This document shows positions 1 through 5,926 of a stretch of 7,234 bases of DNA, piece after piece. The notes below the pieces were generated by a model. It saw only the letters and a program-made list of their open reading frames with translations, was not told where the DNA came from and made no database searches. Made by a program: the position numbers and the translations under genes. Source of the DNA: Paracoccaceae bacterium (GTDB lineage: Bacteria > Pseudomonadota > Alphaproteobacteria > Rhodobacterales > Rhodobacteraceae); NCBI GenBank assembly GCA_030625695.1, contig DAOUQK010000189.1, positions 1 to 7,234 of the forward strand, given 5' to 3'. Each line of letters starts with the position of its first letter. Positions within the stretch are counted from its first letter, which is position 1.

Positions 1-75
1 ATCCAGAGGGTGCTGGAAACCCATGTCCGCGAACAACTCGACGCCCTCGCCGATCTCAGGGTCTCGCTTGGATGA
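1..75 (+). CDS. C-terminal end of upstream phage gene, possibly terminase small subunit (5' partial)
   Basis: Frame 1 is open from the window edge and ends at TGA 73-75. It encodes 24 residues ending in a helical, charged stretch (VLETHVREQLDALADLRVSLG). The stretch reads like real protein and resembles the C-terminal helix that often ends small packaging subunits lying directly upstream of GpA-type terminases. It overlaps the first in-frame ATG of the terminase by 53 nt in another frame, as expected of tightly packed phage genes. The identity as small terminase subunit rests on position only; too little is visible to confirm it. Confidence 0.45.
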   Translation: MQRVLETHVREQLDALADLRVSLG

Positions 76-2068
76 GAATAATCCGGATGCTGATCCTGAT
101 CTGAGTTTTGACGGGGCCGAAGACATCCTGCGGTCCTGGCGGCGGGGGATACGTCCTGACCCGGATCTGACGGTTTCGGAATGGGCGGATCAGCATCGCT
201 GGTTGTCCTCGCGGGCTTCGGCTGAACCCGGGCGCTACCGCACCGACCGCACACCATATCTGCGAGAAATCATGGACGCGCTGTCGCCCAGCCATCCGGC
301 GCAGCGGATCACCTTCATGAAGGCCGCACAGGTTGGCGCGACCGAGGCGGGCAATAACTGGATCGGCTTTGTAATCCACCACGCGCCGGGGCCAATGCTG
401 GCGGTGCTGCCCACGGTCGAGATGGCCAAACGCACCTCGCGCGGTCGTCTTGACCCGCTGATCGAGGAAAGTGCTGCCCTGCGCGAACGGGTCAAACCAG
501 CGCGGTCACGCGATGCAGGCAATTCGATGCTGTCCAAGGAATTCCCTGGTGGCATTCTGGTGCTGACCGGGGCGAACAGCGCCACCGGTCTGCGATCTAT
601 GCCTGCGCGCTACATTTTTCTCGATGAGGTTGATGCCTATCCGGCGTCTGCTGATGAGGAAGGCGATCCGGTCTCACTGGCTGAGGCCCGCACCACCACG
701 TTTGCGCACCGGCGCAAGGTGTTCATGGTCTCGACCCCGACAATCAGGGGGCTGAGCCGGATTGAGCGGGAATACGAGGCAAGCGATCAGCGACGGTATT
801 TTGTGCCCTGTCCGCATTGTGGTCACATGCAATGGCTGGAGTTCGAGCACCTGCGCTGGGCGAAAGGTCAGCCGGGAACGGCGGCGTATCGCTGCGCTGG
901 CTGCGAAACCCCGATCGCCGAGCACCACAAAACGGCGATGTTGGCAGCTGGTGAATGGCGGGCGACGGCCAAATCGCAGGATCCACATTCGATCGGCTTC
1001 CACATATCGGCGCTTTATTCGCCAATCGGCTGGAAAAGCTGGGAGCAGATCGCGCGGGACTGGCTGGCCGCGCAGGGCTCGGAAGATATGTTGCGCGCTG
1101 CGCGCAATACCCTGCTTGGAGAAACATGGGTGGAGAGCGGCGAAGCGCCGGAATGGCAACGGTTGGCGGAGCGGCGGGAAAGCTATGGTGAGGCGCAGAT
1201 CCCCGAGGGCGGCTTGTTCCTGACCGCTGGCGTCGATGTGCAGAAAGACCGCATCGAGGTTGATGTCTGGGGCTGGGGTCGCGGGCTGGAAAGCTGGCTC
1301 ATTGATCACATTGTCATTGCCGGTGGGCCGGATCATGCACAAGCTTGGGATCAGCTGACCGCAATGCTGGGGAAAACATGGCAGCATGCCAATGGCGCAG
1401 TGATGCCAATCGCAAAGCTGGCGATCGACAGCGGCTATGAATCCTCAGCGGTCTACGGCTGGGCGCGCGCTCAGGGCTTTGAGCAGGTCGCGCCGATCAA
1501 AGGGCTGGAAGGCTTCAATCGGGCCACCCCGGTGTCCGGCCCCACCTTTGTGGATGCCACCATCGGTGGGCGACGATTGCGCCGGGGTGCAAGGCTCTGG
1601 TCGATCGCAACGGCGACGTTCAAGACCGAGACCTATCGCTTTCTGCGGCTGGAACGGCCCAGCGATGAAGACTGCGCGCTGGGCGTCTGTGATCCACCCG
1701 GCACCGTGCATCTGCCCAACTGGATCGACACGGAATGGCTCAAGCAGCTGGTGGCCGAACAACTGGTTACCGTTCGCAACAAGCGCGGTTACGCAAGGCA
1801 GGAATGGCAAAAGCTGCGGGAACGCAATGAGGCGCTGGATTGCCGGGTTTATGCGCGGGCTGCCGCGTGGATCCTCGGGGCGGATCGCTGGGACGAGGCC
1901 ACATGGCGGCGATTGGAAGAACAGGCCGGGGTTGAAACGCGCCCGCAATCGTCAGCGACAGAAATACCGGCAGCGACCCCTGACGCACCACAACCCGCCA
2001 AAGCTGGCACGCCGACCAACCCGCGCCGCAAGCGCCGGACCTACACACCCAGATTCATGAGGGATTAA
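23..2068 (+). CDS. Phage terminase large subunit, GpA family
   Basis: This is the packaging motor and nuclease that cuts concatemeric phage DNA and pumps it through the portal into the prohead. At 681 residues it is close to lambda gpA (641). The N-terminal ATPase has a variant Walker A with the lysine first (KAAQVGATE, 100-108) and a Walker B ending in D201-E202 (YIFLDEVDAYP). A zinc-knuckle-like C263-x2-C266 ... C291-x2-C294 lies between the ATPase and the nuclease. The RNase-H-like nuclease has its first acidic residue at D405 (AGVDVQKDR) and another candidate at D469 (AIDSGYES). The tail is strongly basic (PRRKRRTYTPRF). The first ATG is at 23, but codons 1-15 are low-complexity and lie inside the preceding gene. 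A TTG at 68-70 preceded by AGGG would cut the overlap to 8 nt and is a credible alternative start. The gene is full length with no frameshift. Confidence 0.95.
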   Translation: MSANNSTPSPISGSRLDENNPDADPDLSFDGAEDILRSWRRGIRPDPDLTVSEWADQHRWLSSRASAEPGRYRTDRTPYLREIMDALSPSHPAQRITFMKAAQVGATEAGNNWIGFVIHHAPGPMLAVLPTVEMAKRTSRGRLDPLIEESAALRERVKPARSRDAGNSMLSKEFPGGILVLTGANSATGLRSMPARYIFLDEVDAYPASADEEGDPVSLAEARTTTFAHRRKVFMVSTPTIRGLSRIEREYEASDQRRYFVPCPHCGHMQWLEFEHLRWAKGQPGTAAYRCAGCETPIAEHHKTAMLAAGEWRATAKSQDPHSIGFHISALYSPIGWKSWEQIARDWLAAQGSEDMLRAARNTLLGETWVESGEAPEWQRLAERRESYGEAQIPEGGLFLTAGVDVQKDRIEVDVWGWGRGLESWLIDHIVIAGGPDHAQAWDQLTAMLGKTWQHANGAVMPIAKLAIDSGYESSAVYGWARAQGFEQVAPIKGLEGFNRATPVSGPTFVDATIGGRRLRRGARLWSIATATFKTETYRFLRLERPSDEDCALGVCDPPGTVHLPNWIDTEWLKQLVAEQLVTVRNKRGYARQEWQKLRERNEALDCRVYARAAAWILGADRWDEATWRRLEEQAGVETRPQSSATEIPAATPDAPQPAKAGTPTNPRRKRRTYTPRFMRD

Positions 2069-2069
2069 A

Positions 2070-2282
2070 ATGGAACTCGACAGAATGCGCACCCTGCTGA
2101 CTGCGCTGCAGGAGGCGCGCTACGCAGGCGTGCGATCGGTCAGCTATGACGGCCGCACCATCACCTATGGCTCGGACATTGAACTGGCCACGGCCATTGC
2201 CGATCTTGAGGGCCGGATTGCAGTCGCGTCCGGAACAGGTCGGCGGCGGCGCTGGGGCACCATCGCCACCAAAGGGCTCTGA
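2070..2282 (+). CDS. gpW-like phage head-tail joining protein
   Basis: This is a 70-residue protein whose ATG follows the terminase stop after one base. Size and position (between large terminase and portal) match lambda gpW (68 residues). gpW binds the portal ring after packaging, closes the filled head and makes the tail-attachment platform. The sequence shows an N-terminal helix (MELDRMRTLLTALQEARYAG), a short beta hairpin (VRSVSYDGRTITYGS), a second helix (ELATAIADLEGRIA) and a basic end (GRRRRWGT). This helix-hairpin-helix-basic tail order is typical of the gpW family. The near-zero spacing implies translational coupling to the terminase. Function is inferred from size, fold pattern and synteny; there is no catalytic motif. 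Confidence 0.85.
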   Translation: MELDRMRTLLTALQEARYAGVRSVSYDGRTITYGSDIELATAIADLEGRIAVASGTGRRRRWGTIATKGL

Positions 2283-2285
2283 GCC

Positions 2286-3137
2286 ATGGTATTGGAAGGG
2301 TTCCGCCAGCGGCTGGGCGCAGTGATCGGCGGTTTTGACGCCGCACAGATGCATCGCCGCCTGCGGGGTTTCCGTGCCTCGCGCGCCCATGTGAACACAC
2401 TGATTGCCGGGGCGGGCGAAACCATCACCGCCCGGGCCCGCTGGCTGGTGCGCAACAATGGCTATGCTGCCAACGCGGTTGAGGCTTTTGCCTGCAACGT
2501 GGTGGGTGACGGGATCAAGCCGTCCTCCTCGATTGCCGATGCGGATCTGAAGGAAGAGCTGCAAACCCTCTGGCTGGCCTGGACCGATGAGGCCGACGCC
2601 GAAGGGTTGACGGATTTCTACGGGTTGCAGCGCCGCGCCACACGCGAAGTGTTTCTGGCGGGGGAGGTGTTCCTACGCATTCGAACCCGGCGCACATCCG
2701 ATGGGCTGACCGTGCCGCTGCAATTGCAGATGCTGCCCTCGGAAATGCTGCCGCTTGCCATGAACCGTGAACTACCCGGTGCCGGGCAAATCCGGCAAGG
2801 CATCGAGTTCAACGCCATTGGCAAGCGCGTTGCTTATCATTTCCTGCGCCGCCATCCCGGTGACATGACCGATCCGGGTCTCGCGGGCGAAACCGTGCGG
2901 GTGCCTGCCGGGGATGTGATCCACATCATTGATCCGGTTGAGGCAGGTCAGCTGCGCGGCGTTTCCCGCTTTGCCCCTGCCATCGTCAAGCTGTTCACCC
3001 TTGATCTCTATGACGACGCAGAGCTTGAGCGCAAAAAGGTCGCGGCGATGTTCGCCATGTTCATCACCTCGCCAGCGCCGGAAACACCGCTTTTGTGGAT
3101 ACCGCTCGGTTTGCAAGGAGATTCTGAACTTCTTTGA
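2286..3137 (+). pseudogene. Phage portal protein, lambda family, 3' truncated by an IS
   Basis: The gene starts three bases after the gpW stop. It encodes the front half of a lambda gpB-type portal, the dodecameric ring at the unique head vertex that serves as DNA channel and terminase dock. Recognisable portal signatures include RARWLVRNNGYAANAVEAF (50-68), the GQLRGVSRFAPAI stretch (221-233) and the helix DDAELERKKVAAMFAMF (243-259). Intact relatives are about 480-530 residues. Here authentic sequence runs to about residue 268 (nt ~3091). The last ~15 codons (LLWIPLGLQGDSELL) are read from the end of an IS1111-type element and finish at TGA 3135-3137. The lost half includes the clip and crown regions, so the product should not form a working portal. 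The missing 3' half is not found beyond the IS. Confidence 0.88.
3095..3107. repeat. Subterminal inverted repeat, transposase 3' side of the IS1111-type element
   Basis: GTGGATACCGCTC is the reverse complement of the repeat at 4457-4469 except for one position (A versus G in the sense GTGGATxCCGCTC). It lies just inside the point where portal coding sequence stops (about 3091). Confidence 0.8.
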
Positions 3138-3357
3138 ACATGTGATCAAGTGCGGTCTTTTGTCAGGCCTGTTATTGCGGCTGACTTGGTGCCGCTGGCC
3201 GGGATGGTGATGCGCGGAACAGGCCCAAATCTCTGAAGCGAGCTTTGCGCTCGGAGAAGGTTTCTGGTTTGCCTGACCCGGATCATAACGATCATTTGCC
3301 CATGCTGTTCATGTCTTCCTCACAACTCTGCTTTCCGGTTTTGCCCGTGACGCCGGA
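3108..3357 (-). ncRNA. Candidate bridge/seek RNA region of the IS1111-type element
   Basis: This 250-nt stretch between the transposase stop and the inverted repeat has no convincing coding frame. In IS1111-subgroup elements the non-coding region 3' of the transposase encodes a structured RNA that pairs with donor and target DNA and guides insertion. Its position, strand and length fit that role. The only compact stem I can see by eye is CGAGC-5 nt-GCTCG (3239-3253). The octamer TGATCCGG occurs twice on the minus strand (at 3353-3360 and 3278-3285). RNA boundaries and guide loops cannot be set without folding and comparison with related elements, so the coordinates mark the region, not a transcript. 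Confidence 0.5.
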
Positions 3358-4389
3358 TCAGGCGGCACCTGCAATCACTGGATCGCGATAATCCTCACCG
3401 CGCGTCAGCATCGCCCAGATGCCACGCGCCATCTTGTTGGCCAACGCCACCGCGACAACCATTGGCGGCTTTCGCTCCAACATCCGCGCGAGCCAAGGGT
3501 TCACAGTCGCGCCTTGGCGCAGGGCCCAGCGGATCACGGACATCGCGCCGGTGATTAGCAACCTTCGGATGTCGCGCTGGCCCATCTTCGATGTTTTCCC
3601 CAGTCGCTGCTTGCCGCCCGAGGAATGCTGCCGCGGCACCAGCCCGAGCCAGGCGGCGAAATCGCGGCCGCGCCGGAATTGGTCCATCGGCGGTGCGAAG
3701 GTCTCGATGGCTAGGGCACCGATCGGCCCGACACCCGGCATCGTCTGCAATTGCCGCGGCATTGTCGCCTCTTTGGACATGGTCGCGATCGTCGCTTTCA
3801 ACGCATTGATGCGGGCGGTCACGTGACCGATCTGCTCCAGAGCCAGGCGGCAGATATCGCGGGCAAGCTCAGGCAAGTTCGACATCGGATTGTCGATGAC
3901 TTCTGCCAGACGGGGCAGGTAACCGATGCCTACGGGCGCAACATGGCCGAATTCGTAAAGATGCGCCCGCAGCGCGTTGATCGCCTCGGTCCGCTGCTTA
4001 AGGAGTTGTTCCCGCGTGCGAAACACCACCGCCCGGGCCTGCTGCTCAGCGGTTTTTGGCTCCACAAAGCGCATGGTAGGCCGGAGTGCTGCCTCGACGA
4101 TTGCCTCCGCGTCGGCGACGTCATTCTTCTGCCGCTTCACGAACGGTTTGACGTAATGCGGCGCGATGAGCCGGACTTGGTGGCCATGGCGTGTCATTTC
4201 CCGGGCCCAATGATGCGCGCAGGCACAGGCCTCCATCGCCACGATACAGGGAGGGTGCTCCCCCATGAACCGCGCGAATTGCGAGCGAGACAACTTCTTT
4301 CGGAACAAAACCGTCCCGGCCGCAGACGCACCGTGCAGCTGGAAAACGTTCTTCGCCAGATCGACGCCGATGATGTTAATCTCTTCCAT
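3358..4389 (-). CDS. IS110/IS1111-family DEDD transposase
   Basis: This RNA-guided-type recombinase moves the surrounding element through a circular intermediate. Start chosen: ATG at 4389, because GGAG lies 9 nt upstream; a longer frame to 4425 adds 12 residues without support. The 343 residues are family length. The N-terminal RuvC-like DEDD domain shows D10 (IIGVDLAKNVFQLHG), E53 (VAMEACACAHHW) and D90/D93 (RQKNDVADAEAIVEA). A coiled middle is followed by the C-terminal Tnp domain, with a helix-hairpin-helix-like MPGVGPIGALAIE (217-229) and the catalytic serine region RQHSSGGKQRLGKTSKMG (253-270; S256 or S257). All expected catalytic residues are present and there is no frameshift, so the enzyme is probably functional. 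The SSGGK-RLG-TSKMGQRDIRRLL block is typical of the IS1111 branch. Confidence 0.95.
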   Translation of the reverse strand: MEEINIIGVDLAKNVFQLHGASAAGTVLFRKKLSRSQFARFMGEHPPCIVAMEACACAHHWAREMTRHGHQVRLIAPHYVKPFVKRQKNDVADAEAIVEAALRPTMRFVEPKTAEQQARAVVFRTREQLLKQRTEAINALRAHLYEFGHVAPVGIGYLPRLAEVIDNPMSNLPELARDICRLALEQIGHVTARINALKATIATMSKEATMPRQLQTMPGVGPIGALAIETFAPPMDQFRRGRDFAAWLGLVPRQHSSGGKQRLGKTSKMGQRDIRRLLITGAMSVIRWALRQGATVNPWLARMLERKPPMVVAVALANKMARGIWAMLTRGEDYRDPVIAGAA

Positions 4390-4456
4390 GGATGCCTTCT
4401 CCTTACTCGTGTGTTTCGACATCACAAGCTTGGCACATTGCGATGCCGTCTGGGGA

Positions 4457-4469
4457 GAGCGGCATCCAC
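4457..4469. repeat. Subterminal inverted repeat, transposase 5' side of the IS1111-type element
   Basis: GAGCGGCATCCAC is the partner of the repeat at 3095-3107 (12/13 identical in inverted orientation). Its CGGCATC (4460-4466) can also pair with GATGCCG at 4442-4448, giving a 7-bp stem with an 11-nt loop in the transposase leader. Confidence 0.8.
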
Positions 4470-4517
4470 CCCATCTCTGGATTATGCCATTTCAGACGTC
4501 ATGAGAAGTTTCAACTA

Positions 4518-4536
4518 AACAGGCAGAACGCCTGTT
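4518..4536 (-). terminator. Hairpin at the 3' end of the hibernation-factor gene
   Basis: AACAGGC-AGAAC-GCCTGTT forms a perfect 7-bp stem with a 5-nt loop and overlaps the stop codon (4536-4538) of the minus-strand gene. On the minus strand it is followed by TAGTTGAAACTT, which is only moderately T-rich. It could be a weak intrinsic terminator or a 3'-end protective hairpin. Confidence 0.45.
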
Positions 4537-5117
4537 CAACCCGGCTTATCGACAAACTTTTGCATACTTATCGGGCGTACCATTCCCGCATGGGGTCCTT
4601 TGTCGGCATCTTTATCGTCAATCGACAATTCCACCGTATCGCCAACGCTCAGGTCCGAAAACGCTCCGCTCACCACACTTTTGTGGTGGAAATAGATAAG
4701 ACGGCCATCAGTTGTTGTGATCTGACCAAAGCCATCTTTCCGATTAAGCACCTCTATCCGCCCCTGAAGTGGTGCAGACAAGACTTCGGGGTGTCCGCTA
4801 TGCCGTTCTTTCTGTTTGCGAAGTTTGCGCTCCGCTGCGTTGAACGCATCCCGGATAGAGACATAAATATCTTCGTGTGCAAAATTGTCGCCGGGTTCTC
4901 GGCCAATGTGAACCGAACCAGTTGGAGAAAGAACATCAATGTCTATTACGTACTGCGTTCCCTTTCGGTGCCTTTGATGGGGTGCCCGGATGCGTACCTG
5001 AAAATTAGTAATCCGATCGTAAACTTTCTCAAGATTTCCGATGCGCTCAAGTATCCGGGTTTCAACTGCGTCAGAGTGATCGATACCTTTAAAGGTTATT
5101 TGGGGTTCGCTTTGCAT
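4536..5117 (-). CDS. HPF/RaiA-type ribosome hibernation factor fused to a cold-shock domain
   Basis: This 193-residue cytoplasmic protein has two modules. Residues ~1-105 form a ribosome hibernation/RaiA (S30AE) domain: beta-alpha-beta-beta-beta-alpha order, paired strands FQVRIRAPHQRHRKGTQYVI and IDIDVLSPTGSVHIG, and a basic final helix AFNAAERKLRKQKERH. Such domains sit on the 30S decoding region and silence idle ribosomes. Residues ~118-184 form a cold-shock (OB-fold) domain with an RNP1-like KDGFGQI (127-133) and RNP2-like IYFHH (141-145), which bind single-stranded RNA. Short HPF/YfiA proteins lack a second domain, and long HPFs carry a dimerisation domain instead. The RaiA-CSD arrangement is known in proteobacterial ribosome-associated proteins, but its mechanism is not well worked out. 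An AGGA lies 9 nt before the ATG. By eye the gene is less GC-rich than its neighbours. A palindromic FNR-type site upstream suggests oxygen-responsive control. Confidence 0.9.
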   Translation of the reverse strand: MQSEPQITFKGIDHSDAVETRILERIGNLEKVYDRITNFQVRIRAPHQRHRKGTQYVIDIDVLSPTGSVHIGREPGDNFAHEDIYVSIRDAFNAAERKLRKQKERHSGHPEVLSAPLQGRIEVLNRKDGFGQITTTDGRLIYFHHKSVVSGAFSDLSVGDTVELSIDDKDADKGPHAGMVRPISMQKFVDKPG

Positions 5118-5181
5118 TTTTCCGCTTCCTATTAGATTAGGTTGAGGCCCAGAGTAATGCGCTCAATTGGGCTGTCCCGAC

Positions 5182-5187
5182 AGGATA
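5182..5187 (-). promoter_or_regulatory. Candidate -10 element of the FNR-dependent promoter
   Basis: TATCCT on the minus strand matches TATAAT at four of six positions. It lies at the spacing from the TTGAC-N4-GTCAA site expected for a class II FNR promoter. There is no good -35 hexamer, as is usual for such promoters. The implied 5' leader is about 57 nt. Confidence 0.4.
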
Positions 5188-5208
5188 AGCGGTCTTCATC
5201 GCGTGTCA

Positions 5209-5222
5209 TTGACTCACGTCAA
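5209..5222. promoter_or_regulatory. FNR/FnrL-type operator upstream of the hibernation-factor gene
   Basis: TTGACTCACGTCAA is a perfect inverted repeat (TTGAC-N4-GTCAA) fitting the TTGA-N6-TCAA core bound by FNR, FnrL and FixK regulators. Its centre is about 98 nt upstream of the ATG at 5117. On the minus strand TATCCT (5187-5182) would be the -10 if the operator is centred near -41.5, putting the transcription start at about 5174. That is class II activator geometry. The palindrome is directly visible; the regulator and promoter are inferred. Confidence 0.7.
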
Positions 5223-5509
5223 TTCACCTGACCGTGGGTTTTGGCATTCGGGAAAGACATGAAGGTGCGAGAGGTGGACCATGGCAAACGTTCTTTGAGC
5301 CGACATTCCCCAAGCAGCGGGTCTTACCAGATAGGTTAGACGTTCAAATGTGCTGTGACAACGGTTCTGTTGCCCGTCCCTGTCGTGAAGGTTGTTCCGC
5401 GCTGCGAGATTGGGCCAGTCATCGCTTTGCAGCGTCCTTTTTGGTGAACGAGCCAAACCATGGGCAGAGCTGCTGAGCCACTTTACTTCGGATTGTGCCA
5501 CTGTCAGCC
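5223..5509. other. Intergenic stretch with no convincing gene
   Basis: The open frames here (a 99-codon frame on the minus strand and an 80-codon frame on the plus strand) have no recognisable domain, no good ribosome-binding site, and residue composition unlike the neighbouring proteins (many Ser, Arg, His, Cys and Trp). The stretch TTCTTTGAGCCGACATTCC (5291-5309) reminds me of dispersed non-coding intergenic sequences in alphaproteobacteria that are often mis-annotated as short hypothetical proteins. This is from memory and unverified. Confidence 0.4.
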
Positions 5510-5719
5510 TCACGCGGGAACGCCCTCTCGCAGCCCGCTGTCTTTCTCAGCCTGGCGCACCCAGATCCCCAGGGTCTTTGGGATGCAGCCAATCTTCGGG
5601 GCAATCGCGACGATCGCCGCAGATCACGTTTCATAGGAACCTTGATGTTCCAGAACCATCCGGACCGCACGCGCACGCACCTCCGGTGAATTTCGATTTG
5701 CCATATTGCTCTTTGTCAT
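5510..5719 (-). pseudogene. IS3-family OrfA transposase remnant with internal stop
   Basis: Reading from ATG 5719, the minus strand gives MTKSNMANRNSPEVRARAVR..., then YET, a TGA at 5626-5624, and in the same frame SAAIVAIAPKIGCIPKTLG, WVRQAEKDSGLREGV, ending at TGA 5512-5510. This is the helix-turn-helix N-terminus of an IS3-family OrfA, normally followed by an ERENRELRQANEILRKAS-type leucine zipper, which is missing. The internal stop replaces a residue usually Gln in relatives. The leucine zipper and the whole of OrfB, with its DDE catalytic domain, are absent, so the fragment cannot transpose. Confidence 0.85.
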
Positions 5720-5742
5720 GACTCTCATCCTTGTCAGGTTTC

Positions 5743-5770
5743 GAGTCTCCGACAAACCCGGCGCGGTTCA
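5743..5770 (-). repeat. Terminal inverted repeat (left end) of the IS3-family remnant
   Basis: On the minus strand this reads TGAACCGCGCCGGGTTTGTC followed by GGAGACTC. It begins with TGA, is about 28 bp long, and lies about 24 bp before the orfA start, which is the expected organisation of an IS3-family left end. The matching right end is not in the window. Confidence 0.7.
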
Positions 5771-5926
5771 ATCAACGGCGAAACCCATTACCTCTGGAGG
5801 GCCGTTGACCACGAGGACGAGGTGCTGGAAAGCTATGTCACCAATCGCCGTGATCGCAAAGCAGCGTTGAATTTCCTGAGGAAATTAATGAAACGCCACG
5901 GAAATTCTGATGTCATCGGAACCGAC
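5771..5926 (+). pseudogene. IS6-family (IS26-like) DDE transposase fragment
   Basis: The plus frame from 5771 reads INGETHYLWRAVDHEDEV, LESYVTNRRDRKAALNF, LRKLMKRHGNSDVIGTD. This is the central part of an IS6-family transposase (the YLWRAVD...G.V..S.VT..RD..AAL.FL..LMKR.G block). It ends at the second catalytic Asp (codon 5924-5926). The first catalytic Asp (normally in a VDETY motif just upstream) and the final Glu are missing. Its left edge coincides exactly with the TGA end of the IS3 remnant, so an IS3 copy probably jumped into this transposase before both decayed. The right edge runs into the 3' end of the phosphoribosyltransferase gene. Non-functional. Confidence 0.85.

Larger units (their letters stand above)
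3092..4476 (-). mobile_element. IS110-family element, IS1111 subgroup (approximate ends)
   Basis: The element holds one minus-strand DEDD transposase. It is bounded by subterminal inverted repeats, GTGGATACCGCTC at 3095-3107 and GAGCGGCATCCAC at 4457-4469, which match at 12 of 13 positions when one is reversed. IS1111-subgroup elements characteristically have such short subterminal repeats a few bases in from each end (about 7 bp on the transposase 5' side, 3 bp on the other) and make no clear target duplication. That rule gives ends near 4476 and 3092, a size of about 1.39 kb, normal for the group. The long non-coding stretch lies 3' of the transposase (about 265 bp) and the 5' leader is short (about 87 bp). 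This is the IS1111 layout; the IS110 subgroup is reversed. The element looks complete and possibly active. Exact ends are inferred. Confidence 0.85.

Noticed and set aside
3108..3137. Terminal 15 codons of the portal frame as genuine portal sequence
   Set aside because: They encode part of the IS inverted repeat and IS interior, not portal-like residues.
3078..3338. CCGGAAA shared by the left IS flank (3078-3084) and the minus strand of the non-coding region (3332-3338) as a guide-target match
   Set aside because: A 7-nt match between a short flank and a 265-nt region on either strand is likely enough by chance; the position in the RNA is also unknown.
4481..4489. TGGCATAAT on the minus strand just outside the IS as an extended -10 promoter for the transposase
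   Set aside because: It has no acceptable -35 (TTGAAA is about 22 nt away), and it lies in flanking DNA, so any role would be accidental.
3751..4518. Long plus-strand open frame (255 codons) opposite the transposase
   Set aside because: It is antisense to a clearly recognisable DEDD transposase, has no domain, and its composition is that of a GC-rich shadow frame.
4392..5135. Plus-strand open frame of 247 codons opposite the hibernation-factor gene
   Set aside because: It crosses the IS end and lies antisense to a gene with two recognisable domains; no domain and no ribosome-binding site are seen.
5214..5513. Minus-strand 99-codon frame in the spacer as a hypothetical protein
   Set aside because: It runs through the FNR-type operator, lacks a ribosome-binding site and domain, and its composition is atypical.
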